NCBI GenBank assembly: GCA_020350885.1
Contig: CP070727.1
Span: 1,013,131-1,077,130, forward strand
DNA from: a bacterium
Lineage (GTDB): Bacteria; Krumholzibacteriota; Krumholzibacteriia; Krumholzibacteriales; Krumholzibacteriaceae
DNA length: 64,000 bases
Direction of reading: 5' to 3'
The notes beneath the pieces were generated by a model, which saw nothing but the letters and a program-made list of their open reading frames with translations, ran no database searches and was not told the origin of the DNA. Of this stretch, positions 1-8,221 are shown one piece after another; positions within the stretch are counted from its first letter, which is position 1; the number at the start of each line of letters is the position of its first letter. The position numbers were made by a program, and so were the translations under genes.

Positions 1-899
1 AGATCTCATCAGCCGTCGGTGATGGAATCGCAGTGAACGCCCTCTCGGGGGGTGTGGATTCGTCGGTCGTTACCCTATTGGGGCACCGTGCCATCGGACA
101 GTGCCTGAAGACCTACTTCATCGAAAACGGTCTTATGCGCGAAGGGGAGCCGCAGCGGATCGTCGAGCTCTTCGGCGGCCTTGGTATCCAGGTCGAGGTG
201 GTCGATGCGCGAGACGAGTTCTTCTCGGCGCTCAGGGGAGTCACGGATCCCGAAGAGAAACGCGAAGCGATCACACAGACATTCTACAAGAACGTATTCG
301 GACGGGTCGTACGCGAGAGCGGTGCCCGGTTTCTCCTGCAGGGCACGAACTACACCGATGTCGAGGAGACCGTCGCCGGTGTCAAGCGTCAACATAACAT
401 CCTCGAACAGCTCGGCATAGATACTGAGGCGGAATTCGGTTACAAGGTCCTGGAACCGATCATCCAGCTCAGAAAGTCCGGTGTGCGTGAGGTGGCACGA
501 TCCCTTGGGCTTCCCGAGGAGATATATGCCCGCCCGCCGTTTCCCGGACCTGCGTTGGCGGCGAGGGTCATCGGGGAGGTAACGCCGGAGCGTATTGCGA
601 CCGTCCGCAGGGCGACGGCGATCGTCGAGGAGATCCTGCGCGACTGTGGAGCGTTTCAGTATCTGGCGATCCTGCACGAAGACAGGGTCACAGGGGTGCG
701 TGAGGGCAGGCGCGATTTCGGAAACCAGATCGAGATCCGTTGCTGGGACAGCGTGGATGCGAGGATTGGAACACCCACGCGGCTTCCGCACGAGACGCTT
801 TCCGAACTAGCTGCCCGGATCACCGACGAGGTGCCAGGTGTGGTGAGCGTGACGTACAACATTGCAAGCAAACCTCCCTCAACGATCGAACCGGTGTAG
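1..899 (+). CDS. guaA: GMP synthase, ATP-pyrophosphatase part (5' end outside window)
   Basis: This is the part of GMP synthase that adenylates XMP and aminates it to GMP in the cytosol. The reading frame is open to the left edge (in frame from base 3), and the residues before the GTG at 33 still match the family, so the true start lies upstream. Whether a glutaminase domain is fused there cannot be seen. The PP-loop SGGVDSS, the GTNYTDVEET segment, the PFPGP turn and the C-terminal KPPSTIE signature are all present. The segment KRQHNILEQLGI and the short C-terminal half look more like archaeal GuaAb-type subunits than the E. coli enzyme. The racemase-like gene follows 8 bp downstream. Confidence 0.85.
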   Translation, partial: ISSAVGDGIAVNALSGGVDSSVVTLLGHRAIGQCLKTYFIENGLMREGEPQRIVELFGGLGIQVEVVDARDEFFSALRGVTDPEEKREAITQTFYKNVFGRVVRESGARFLLQGTNYTDVEETVAGVKRQHNILEQLGIDTEAEFGYKVLEPIIQLRKSGVREVARSLGLPEEIYARPPFPGPALAARVIGEVTPERIATVRRATAIVEEILRDCGAFQYLAILHEDRVTGVREGRRDFGNQIEIRCWDSVDARIGTPTRLPHETLSELAARITDEVPGVVSVTYNIASKPPSTIEPV

Positions 900-907
900 G
901 GGGGAAC

Positions 908-1615
908 GTGAAGGTCATTGGATTACTCGGCGGCATGAGCTGGGAATCTACGCTGACGTACTACCGCATCATCAACGAGGGGGTGCGGGCCCGTCTGGGT
1001 GGTTCCCACTCGGCCGAATGCGTCATCTACTCGGTCGACTTTGAACCGGTCGAGCAGCTCCAGCACGAAGGTCGGTGGGATGAGCTCACGGAGGTCCTGA
1101 TACGCTGTGCGCAGAGGATCGAAGCGGGCGGTGCCCAGCTGCTTCTCATCTGTACAAATACGATGCATCGTATGGCTGATGAGGTAGAGGCGGCGATCAC
1201 GATTCCCCTTATCCATATTGTCGATGCCACAGCCGAGGAGATAGTACGGGCGGGGATCGGAACGGTCGGGCTTCTCGGCACCAGGTTTACCATGGAGGAG
1301 GACTTCTACCGTGAACGGCTCCGTCTCGGATTCGGCATCAATGTCGTGATTCCCGGCGAGGAGGATCGTGAGACGGTACACGGGGTGATCTATGAGGAGC
1401 TGGTCAGGGGGAGGATCGAGGAACGATCGCGCCTGGAATTCACACGGGTGATCGAATCGCTGGCGGATCGCGGCGCCGGCGGGATCGTGCTCGGGTGCAC
1501 GGAGATTCCGTTACTGGTGGGTCCTGATGACACCGATGTGCCGCTCTTTGATACGACGCGGATCCACGCCACGGCGGCGGTGGCGGCCGCACTCGGAGCG
1601 GGGGGCCATCCATGA
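908..1615 (+). CDS. Aspartate/glutamate racemase family protein
   Basis: The 235-residue product belongs to the two-cysteine, cofactor-independent amino-acid racemase family (RacX/YgeA type). Members interconvert L- and D-amino acids, using one cysteine on each face of the substrate. The N-terminus carries the glycine-rich start GLLGGMSWEST. The two catalytic-type cysteines lie in CTNTMH and in LGCTEIPLL. I chose the GTG at 908 because a purine-rich AGGGGGGAA lies just upstream and the family motif begins a few residues in; a longer frame reaching back into guaA is not needed. The stop overlaps the next start by 4 bp. The substrate cannot be read from sequence. Confidence 0.85.
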   Translation: MKVIGLLGGMSWESTLTYYRIINEGVRARLGGSHSAECVIYSVDFEPVEQLQHEGRWDELTEVLIRCAQRIEAGGAQLLLICTNTMHRMADEVEAAITIPLIHIVDATAEEIVRAGIGTVGLLGTRFTMEEDFYRERLRLGFGINVVIPGEEDRETVHGVIYEELVRGRIEERSRLEFTRVIESLADRGAGGIVLGCTEIPLLVGPDDTDVPLFDTTRIHATAAVAAALGAGGHP

Positions 1616-2385
1616 GGGGAACGGTCGGTTCCTGGCTTCTCAAGCAGCCGATCGCACACAGGGGTTACCACTCCGGTGATCACGCGTGTCCGGAGAACTC
1701 GATTGCGGCGTGTGAACGTGCGATCGAGAAGGAATTCGCCATCGAGATCGACATCCAGTCGACCGCCGACGATCGACTCGTCGTCTTCCATGACGATAAC
1801 ATTCTCAGGATGACCGGTATCGACGGGGCGGTGCGGTCCATGGAAGCCGGCCGGCTCTGCTCTTTTCGTCTCCTTGGCTCGGACGAGACCATTCCGCTCC
1901 TCGTCGATGTGCTCGAGCTCGTCGGTGACCGGGTACCGCTGCTCATCGAGATCAAGAACAGGGGGCGGGTGGGGGCGATGGAGAGGCGTCTTCTACAGCT
2001 TCTCCTGCACTACCAGGGCCGCATCGCCGTCCAGTCGTTCAATCCATTCTCGATTCGCTGGTTCCGGATTCATGCACCGCGCATCGAGCGGGGTCTCGTC
2101 TCCGGAGATTTCAGGCACGAACCCATCGCATGGTACCGGAAACTCATCCTCAAACATCTCCTCCTCTCGAATATATGCTGTCCGCATTTCATCAATTATG
2201 ATATACAATCGCTGCCGAACCGGGCGACCGATCGGCACAGGAGACTCGGGATCTCTATCATCGGCTGGACAGCGAGGTCGATGGAGGAATATATGCGGGC
2301 ACGACAGCTGTGCGAGAACGTCGTATTCGAGGGCTTCGATCCAACCGAGATGGACCGTGACGGTGCCGTGCCCCATGGAACGTAA
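1612..2385 (+). CDS. Glycerophosphodiester phosphodiesterase family protein
   Basis: The 257-residue protein is a GDPD-family TIM-barrel hydrolase that would split glycerophosphodiesters into an alcohol and glycerol-3-phosphate. Visible motifs in order are AHRGYH (first catalytic His), PENS, EIDIQST (metal ligands), VFHDD (second His), IEIKN and QSFNP. There is no signal peptide, so it is probably cytosolic. The ATG overlaps the racemase stop by 4 bp, suggesting coupled translation. The sugar permeases follow after 51 bp. It may recycle phospholipid head groups, but the substrate is inferred only from the family. Confidence 0.85.
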   Translation: MRGTVGSWLLKQPIAHRGYHSGDHACPENSIAACERAIEKEFAIEIDIQSTADDRLVVFHDDNILRMTGIDGAVRSMEAGRLCSFRLLGSDETIPLLVDVLELVGDRVPLLIEIKNRGRVGAMERRLLQLLLHYQGRIAVQSFNPFSIRWFRIHAPRIERGLVSGDFRHEPIAWYRKLILKHLLLSNICCPHFINYDIQSLPNRATDRHRRLGISIIGWTARSMEEYMRARQLCENVVFEGFDPTEMDRDGAVPHGT

Positions 2386-2436
2386 CGATCCCGTGCAGCC
2401 GTGTTACCGTATCGGATCACGGCACTGCCGTAGCGA

Positions 2437-3312
2437 ATGAAAACGAAATACTTGATATGGTTCTTCCTGCTGCCGTCGGTAGTGGTGATCGGCTGCGTGG
2501 TCTTCTATCCCTTCCTCTACAACTTCTACATATCCACAACGAATATGAGCCTCTACCACATCAGGGATTACACTTTCAAGGGACTCGTGAACTACAGGGA
2601 GATATTCTCCGAACCAGATCTCTACTACTATTTCGGGAAGACGATCATCTGGACACTCGTGAACCTCTTCTTTCATCTCGTGCTCGGTATCTCGATCGCC
2701 ATGCTGCTGAACAGACGTATCGTCGGCCGCTCGGTATTCCGTGCGCTCCTGATACTGCCGTGGGCGATGCCCCAGTACATCAGCGCACTCACCTGGAAGG
2801 GGATGTTCAACTATCAGTACGGCTCGATCAACCTTATTCTGCAAAAGCTATTCCACGTACAGGGCATCGAATGGTTCTCGAACGAGACGTGGGCTTTTGT
2901 CGCCCCAATCCTGACCAATATCTGGCTCGGATTCCCCTTTATCATGGTCGTGACCCTCGGCGGATTGCAGAGTATCCCGCGTGATCTCTACGAGGCGGCG
3001 GAGATAGACGGGGCCTCTGCGATTCAGCGCTTCACGCACATCACACTGCCGATGCTCAAGCCGGTTCTCACTCCGGCGGTTATTCTCGGCACGATCTGGA
3101 CCTTCAACAACCTGAATGTCATCTGGCTCGTGACCGAGCGTGGCCTTCCTGCCGACAAGTCGCACATACTCGTGACCTACGTATACAAAGCTGCATTCAC
3201 CTACTACCGCTACGGCTATGCGGCGGCTTTTTCGATATTCATCTTCATAATTCTGCTCATCTTCGTGCTCGTCTATCTCAAGCAGACGAGAACCTTGGAG
3301 AGGGAGGCCTAG
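2437..3312 (+). CDS. Sugar ABC transporter permease, MalF/UgpA type
   Basis: This 291-residue inner-membrane protein is one half of the translocation channel of a carbohydrate importer (CUT1 family). It has an N-terminal membrane helix (residues about 7-27) and further helices through the protein. The cytoplasmic EAA loop that docks on the ATPase reads EAAEIDGASAIQRFTHITLP. No Shine-Dalgarno is obvious before the ATG. It is followed without any gap by the second permease. No periplasmic sugar-binding protein gene is present in this window, so the substrate is unknown; the debranching enzyme nearby makes maltodextrins a reasonable guess. Confidence 0.9.
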   Translation: MKTKYLIWFFLLPSVVVIGCVVFYPFLYNFYISTTNMSLYHIRDYTFKGLVNYREIFSEPDLYYYFGKTIIWTLVNLFFHLVLGISIAMLLNRRIVGRSVFRALLILPWAMPQYISALTWKGMFNYQYGSINLILQKLFHVQGIEWFSNETWAFVAPILTNIWLGFPFIMVVTLGGLQSIPRDLYEAAEIDGASAIQRFTHITLPMLKPVLTPAVILGTIWTFNNLNVIWLVTERGLPADKSHILVTYVYKAAFTYYRYGYAAAFSIFIFIILLIFVLVYLKQTRTLEREA

Positions 3313-4161
3313 GTGGAAAGGCGCAGCAGAAATGTTACGGGTATCATCCGGAAGGTCTCGATCTATGTCCTTCTCGTCTTTATTACGCTGGTCACGGTCT
3401 ATCCGATCGTCCAGATCTTCGGTATCTCGCTCCGTCCTTCCGATCAGCTCTATTCAACCTCGCTCAAGATAATCCCCGATGATGCAACCTTCGAGGCTTA
3501 CCGCACCGTGCTCTTCGAGAAGGATTTCTTCACCTGGCTGCGCAACAGTCTGATCGTCGCCCTCTCCGTTTCCATCTTCGGGGTTGCGCTCGCCTCGACC
3601 GCCGGGTATGCGTTCTCGCGCTTCCGTTTCAGGGGGCACAGGGCGGGCCTCGTCGTCATCCTCATCACGCAGATGTTTCCGGCGACGATGCTGCTTCTTC
3701 CCCTGTATGTCTTGATGAAGCGTTTCGGATTGATCGATACCCTCCTGGGTATCATTATCGCCTATACGGCGACCGCACTCCCCTTCTGCATCTGGACGAT
3801 GAAAGGTTACTACGATACGATACCGCGGGATCTTGAGGAGGCCGCGGTCATCGACGGTACAACGCAGCTCGGGGCGTTCCTTCGCGTCACGCTGCCGCTG
3901 TCGGCACCGGCGCTCACCATCACGGGACTCTTCAGTTACATGGCCGGCTGGTCTGAGTTCATCGTCGCCCGTGTCATTATCAACAGGCAGGGCCTTTACA
4001 CGCTTCCCCTCGGACTCGAGAGCCTCAGCAGCACCTTCCAGACAGAGTGGGCCAACTACGCCGCAGGAAGTATCATCGTCTGCATCCCGGTCGTCGTGCT
4101 CTTTTTGCTGCTGAGCAAGTTCCTCATCTCCGGCCTCACGCTCGGCGGCGTGAAGGGGTAG
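3313..4161 (+). CDS. Sugar ABC transporter permease, MalG/UgpE type
   Basis: The second CUT1 permease (282 residues) begins with GTG directly after the stop of the first. An N-terminal helix lies near residues 15-35. The MalG-type EAA motif is EEAAVIDGTTQLGAFLRVTL, followed by a conserved aromatic-glycine stretch (FSYMAGWSEF). It would pair with the upstream permease and the ATPase encoded on the opposite strand to import an oligosaccharide or sugar derivative. The gene converges on the ATPase gene 118 bp away; I saw no convincing terminator in that gap. Confidence 0.9.
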   Translation: MERRSRNVTGIIRKVSIYVLLVFITLVTVYPIVQIFGISLRPSDQLYSTSLKIIPDDATFEAYRTVLFEKDFFTWLRNSLIVALSVSIFGVALASTAGYAFSRFRFRGHRAGLVVILITQMFPATMLLLPLYVLMKRFGLIDTLLGIIIAYTATALPFCIWTMKGYYDTIPRDLEEAAVIDGTTQLGAFLRVTLPLSAPALTITGLFSYMAGWSEFIVARVIINRQGLYTLPLGLESLSSTFQTEWANYAAGSIIVCIPVVVLFLLLSKFLISGLTLGGVKG

Positions 4162-4279
4162 CACGCGGCACCGCCCGTACGGTTTTACGCGTATCACCGC
4201 ATCCCGGATCGATCGACATCCGGTTCCCCGGTGCCGTTCCGTCATGTACCCGTGCGTGGGTGTGTGAGAATCGTGTGTA

Positions 4280-5386
4280 TTACGATGCGGCGAGGGACCT
4301 GCCCGTCTCGCTCTCGAAGAGATGTATCCTGTCGAGGTTCAGAAAGAGCTCGACCGTATCACCGACGGAGTAAGTCGTCTGCGAGGGTTCCCGAGCGACG
4401 ATCTCCTTGTCACCACATTTCAGGTGGAAGATGATCTCGTTACCGAGGGGCTCCGCAACCTCGACCGCCGCCGGGCAGGCATGTAGATTCACCTCGGGTA
4501 TTTCGGGCTTTTCCAGGTAGATGTCCTCCGGACGTATCCCGATCGTGACCGAACGTTCGGAGTATCCTCGGAGGGTTTCGCTGAAACGCTTCGGAATGGG
4601 GATGCCGGTAAAGGAGGTTCTGACCTCGGGTGCCTCAGTACCCGTGATCTCACCTTCGATGAAGTTCATGGCCGGAGAGCCGATGAAGGCGGCCACGAAT
4701 CGTTCGGCGGGCCTGTCGTAGAGCTCGAGCGGCGTGCCTACCTGCAGGATTCGACCCTCGTGCATGACGGCCAATCGATCACCGAGCGTCATCGCCTCTA
4801 CTTGGTCGTGTGTCACGTAGATCATTGTCGTCTGGATCTTGAGGTTGAGCTTGCGGATCTCGGTACGCATCTGCACGCGCATCTTTGCGTCGAGGTTCGA
4901 GAGCGGCTCATCGAAAAGGAAGACACTCGGTTTCCGCACGATCGAGCGGCCGAGTGCCACGCGCTGGCGCTGTCCCCCCGAGAGGGCCTTCGGTTTCCGT
5001 TCCAAGAGCCCGTCGATCCCGAGGATACCGGCCGCCTCCTCGACCCTGGTTCGGATCTCGTCCTTGGGATACTTCCTGAGCTTGAGCCCGAAGGCCATAT
5101 TGTCGTACACAGACATGTGCGGATAGAGGGCGTAGTTCTGAAATACCATCGCCACGTTCCGGTCCTTCGGAGGGAGATCGTTCACGACCGTGCCGTCGAA
5201 GCGTATCTCTCCCTCCGTGGTGTCCTCGAGACCGGCAACCATTCGAAGCACCGTTGATTTTCCACAACCGGACGGTCCGACGAGGACGAGAAGCTCCTTG
5301 TCTTCGATCGTGAGATTGATGTCCGTGGCAGCGACGATATTCCCGCTGTAAATCTTTTGGACGTTCGTGAATGTTACTTCAGCCAT
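4280..5386 (-). CDS. Sugar ABC transporter ATP-binding protein (MsmX/UgpC/MalK type)
   Basis: This 368-residue ATPase would power the two adjacent CUT1 permeases. The Walker A motif GPSGCGKST is at residues 37-45, the ABC signature is LSGGQRQRVALGRS, Walker B and D-loop are LFDEPLSNLDA, and the switch His is in THDQ. A C-terminal TOBE/MalK-like domain (about residues 240-368) includes the IGIRPEDI motif. An AGAGGA ribosome-binding site precedes the ATG. It diverges from the debranching-enzyme gene; a TTGACT box on the minus strand sits inside an inverted repeat in the shared 115-bp spacer. Such ATPases can serve several sugar importers, so it may not be dedicated to its neighbours. Confidence 0.92.
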   Translation of the reverse strand: MAEVTFTNVQKIYSGNIVAATDINLTIEDKELLVLVGPSGCGKSTVLRMVAGLEDTTEGEIRFDGTVVNDLPPKDRNVAMVFQNYALYPHMSVYDNMAFGLKLRKYPKDEIRTRVEEAAGILGIDGLLERKPKALSGGQRQRVALGRSIVRKPSVFLFDEPLSNLDAKMRVQMRTEIRKLNLKIQTTMIYVTHDQVEAMTLGDRLAVMHEGRILQVGTPLELYDRPAERFVAAFIGSPAMNFIEGEITGTEAPEVRTSFTGIPIPKRFSETLRGYSERSVTIGIRPEDIYLEKPEIPEVNLHACPAAVEVAEPLGNEIIFHLKCGDKEIVAREPSQTTYSVGDTVELFLNLDRIHLFESETGRSLAAS

Positions 5387-5423
5387 ACTGGAATCCTCTG
5401 CTTGAAGAACTCTAGAGGAGGGT

Positions 5424-5452
5424 GGTACCTTCAGTCAAGTGAAGATGGTACC
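5424..5452. promoter_or_regulatory. Inverted repeat in divergent spacer, possible operator
   Basis: In the spacer between the ABC ATPase and the debranching enzyme, two GGTACC hexamers (5424-5429 and 5447-5452) flank a CTTCA/TGAAG inverted pair. On the minus strand a TTGACT (5438-5433) lies at its centre and could be the -35 box of the ATPase promoter; the matching -10 is poor. Its position would suit a sugar-responsive repressor, but no regulator gene is seen in the window. Confidence 0.35.
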
Positions 5453-5501
5453 GTCCGGCTCGCAGGGGCCTCGGTGAGTCACATGCGAAGGAGTCGTCAG
5501 G

Positions 5502-8036
5502 GTGATATACTCACGATATGTGAATGCGCGCGGTACCGTGCCGAATCGCAAACATCATATACGGACGGGTGACGTTCGGCACATTAGCTCCACCGTCCTG
5601 CTGGCCGTACTCGTCGCCGTTGCCTGCATCGGAGTGTGTACCGGTTGCGGTCCGGCCGCGGGAACGCGCGACTCCGGGGGTGATTTTGTGAATGAATCAG
5701 TACCGGGGGAACTGATCCGGGAGGCCGAATCGACACGTGTGCGCTGGGAGATCGTCGTTGGTGCAGGCGCATCACGCGAGTTCATTTACACGAACAAGGT
5801 TGCCACACACTTCAGCGGGGAGGCTACGGGGGCGCACAGCAGAAGCTACCATGGCCTTTTCTGCGCCATGCACGAATACCTCGACTCGTGGGATCTCCAC
5901 GTAAACGGGGAGCCGATCGATCCGGGCACGATCGCCAGAAGCTTTGCCTTTCCACACGTTCTGTATAGAGAGTATCCGCATGCCGGGCTCGTCGAGGAGA
6001 TCTTCGTGCCGGATGTCGAGAACGGACTCGTCGTCCGCTTCGGTGGTTCGCTGACCGGAGAATGTGCACTCGTCCCCTGGATCGATATGCGTTTCATATG
6101 GGATGTACCGCAGCCCGAGTACCGCATCTTCTGGGAGGAGGGTAACAACCTGCTTCTCGTCTCGCGGGTCGATGCCCCGTTTGCACAGGGACGGCCTCGA
6201 TGGCTGGCCGTCACAGCCGATTGCGGTCTCCGCTTCATCGCGGAGGAACGGCGACGTGAAACACACTATCCGAAGGATGCTGCAAGACGGGCTATGGGCA
6301 AAACGTATCCCTTCTCACCCGGCCGATTGTTGTTTCTGTTCGAGGGGCCCACCCCTCTACACGTCACCGTTGCATTCGGTCTGGGAGTGAGCGAGGAAGA
6401 GGCTGCCTCCCAGGCGCTCCGGCTGGTTACCGGTTACGAGGAACTGAAACGTGTAAAGCTTGCGCGCGTTGAGGGACTCTTCTCTCTCGCCTCGGTAGAG
6501 ACTGAGAACGAGCGGTTCAACAGGGCGCTCAGGTGGGCGCGCGTCTCCATGGACAACCTGATCATGGACCAGCGCGGCCGCGGCATCTATGCCGGATTTC
6601 ACTGGTTTCCGAACTATTGGGGCAGGGACAGCTTCATCTGCCTTCCCGGGGCGTGCCTGGCGACGGGGGCGATGCAAGAGGCCCGGGAGATTCTTCTATC
6701 ATTCATGGAGTATCAGCAAACGGAATCCGGCAGCCGCCACCTGGGGCGCTTCCCGAACATCGTAAATCCCCAGAATCTGCAGTACGCCGGCGTCGACGGT
6801 ACCTGGTGGCTCGTGCGGGCCGCCTGGAAATACTACCGGGCGAGCGGCGACCGGGACTTTCTCCTGCGCGCCTTTCCCCGGATAGAGCTCGCTATTGAGG
6901 GAGCCCTCGCTCATGCAGTCGACGGATTGGGTTTTCTCACGCACGGCGACGGAGAGACCTGGATGGATGCGGGTGGGGAGGCACATCCATATTCCCCCCG
7001 GGGGAGCAGGGCGGTCGAGGTGCAGGCGTTGTTTCATCACGGCCTCCTCGTCGGGGCCGTATGGGCGCGTGAGCTCGCGGCCGCCGAGGGCCGTGGAGGG
7101 CCTGCCGCCGCAGGTGCGGGTGAAGCGGTCGTGGTTGACACCACGCACCTCGAACGATTGGCGAGTCGATGGGAGCAACGGGCGCAGCGTCTGCGTGAAA
7201 GCTTCAACAACCTTTTTTGGAACAGGCAGGCAGGGACACTCTACGATCATTTGAATGCAGACGGGAGCCCTGATGGCCAGATACGCCCGAACGCGATTCT
7301 GGCCCTCTGGGTGTCGCTGGATGTTGCTGATTGTGAACCGGGGCCGATGAACGACGACCGGTTCGATTTTCTCGAGCGGAACAGGTTGCTCACGCACCGG
7401 CAGGCCGCATCGATTGTCGGCACTGCATTGAAGACGATCTGTCTCGAGCACGGAATCGCATCACTCTCACCAGACGATCCTGCCTTTCATCCGCATCACC
7501 TGAATCTCGAACGCTACTACTATGATGAGGCGTATCACAACGGGGACGTGTGGGAGTGGTTGTCGGGACCCATGGCGAGCTGCCTGCTCGCCGTCGGCGA
7601 GGTTGAGACGGCGTGGGATCTCGTGGCGCCGCTCGTTGACGAGATTCTCGATGAGGCGTGCGTGGGCAGCCTCAGAGAGATCAGAGACGGTCTCCATGAG
7701 GAGGGCAGGGAGGAGTTCGGGGGTGCCACGAGCCAGGCTTGGTCGTTGGCCGAGTTTATCAGGATCTGTCATACCGGTTTCATACGGGCGGGGCCCCCCG
7801 AGGGGGGTGTACATCCGGGAACGGATGCAACGGGCGCCGGATCCCCCGTGACGATCACGCACGGAGTTGCGGACCCGCAGCAGTTACCTCTGGCCTGGGG
7901 TCGTACACGGTTTTTCGTTCCCCTGCTTCTCGCACCGCACGTACGACCGTCCGGGGCCTACCTCACGGTTCGAGGTGTTGCGGTGCCCGGGGCGGAGGGC
8001 CGGAAACGGGCTCAACCCCTGCGACGTCTCCGGTAG
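5502..8036 (+). CDS. Exported glycogen/maltodextrin debranching enzyme-like protein
   Basis: The 844-residue protein resembles bacterial/archaeal glycogen-debranching enzymes (amylo-alpha-1,6-glucosidase). An N-terminal domain contains RSYHGLF near residue 114, and a C-terminal alpha/alpha-barrel (about 340-750) contains motifs such as NYWGRDSF, YAGVDGTWW and YHNGDVWEWLSGP. The GTG at 5502 is preceded by AAGGAG at good spacing. A hydrophobic stretch at residues about 31-46 followed by GVCTGCGPAAG looks like a signal peptide, possibly a lipoprotein, though the lipobox is imperfect. The enzyme would therefore act outside the cytoplasm, which is unusual. The last 80-90 residues, rich in Pro, Gly and Arg, do not resemble the family and could be a frayed or frameshifted end. 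Confidence 0.8.
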   Translation: MIYSRYVNARGTVPNRKHHIRTGDVRHISSTVLLAVLVAVACIGVCTGCGPAAGTRDSGGDFVNESVPGELIREAESTRVRWEIVVGAGASREFIYTNKVATHFSGEATGAHSRSYHGLFCAMHEYLDSWDLHVNGEPIDPGTIARSFAFPHVLYREYPHAGLVEEIFVPDVENGLVVRFGGSLTGECALVPWIDMRFIWDVPQPEYRIFWEEGNNLLLVSRVDAPFAQGRPRWLAVTADCGLRFIAEERRRETHYPKDAARRAMGKTYPFSPGRLLFLFEGPTPLHVTVAFGLGVSEEEAASQALRLVTGYEELKRVKLARVEGLFSLASVETENERFNRALRWARVSMDNLIMDQRGRGIYAGFHWFPNYWGRDSFICLPGACLATGAMQEAREILLSFMEYQQTESGSRHLGRFPNIVNPQNLQYAGVDGTWWLVRAAWKYYRASGDRDFLLRAFPRIELAIEGALAHAVDGLGFLTHGDGETWMDAGGEAHPYSPRGSRAVEVQALFHHGLLVGAVWARELAAAEGRGGPAAAGAGEAVVVDTTHLERLASRWEQRAQRLRESFNNLFWNRQAGTLYDHLNADGSPDGQIRPNAILALWVSLDVADCEPGPMNDDRFDFLERNRLLTHRQAASIVGTALKTICLEHGIASLSPDDPAFHPHHLNLERYYYDEAYHNGDVWEWLSGPMASCLLAVGEVETAWDLVAPLVDEILDEACVGSLREIRDGLHEEGREEFGGATSQAWSLAEFIRICHTGFIRAGPPEGGVHPGTDATGAGSPVTITHGVADPQQLPLAWGRTRFFVPLLLAPHVRPSGAYLTVRGVAVPGAEGRKRAQPLRRLR

Positions 8037-8085
8037 CAGGATCAGGGGCACTTGCAATAGAACGGCATCGATGGTACGATTGTAG

Positions 8086-8119
8086 GCAGCGGGGGGCGAT
8101 TCATGCTCCCCGCCGCTGC
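8086..8119 (+). other. GC-rich hairpin after debranching enzyme
   Basis: GCAGCGG and CCGCTGC-type arms (8086-8119) form a strong potential stem in the 185-bp gap before dprA. There is no T-tract, so it is at best a Rho-assisted or processing structure. Nothing else is evident in this gap except the dprA ribosome-binding site. Confidence 0.35.
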
Positions 8120-8221
8120 GATGCATGTTGGGTTGTGGTGTGGACGACGGGTTTCAGGCGGTACACGTCATCTCTCCCGTTATATTCGTCGTCAGAGCTT
8201 CGTGTCGTGTGGAGGTGGTCG

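Noticed and set aside
7739..8221. Upstream extension of the dprA frame overlapping the debranching gene
   Set aside because: Not DprA-like, and the ATG at 8222 has a strong ribosome-binding site.
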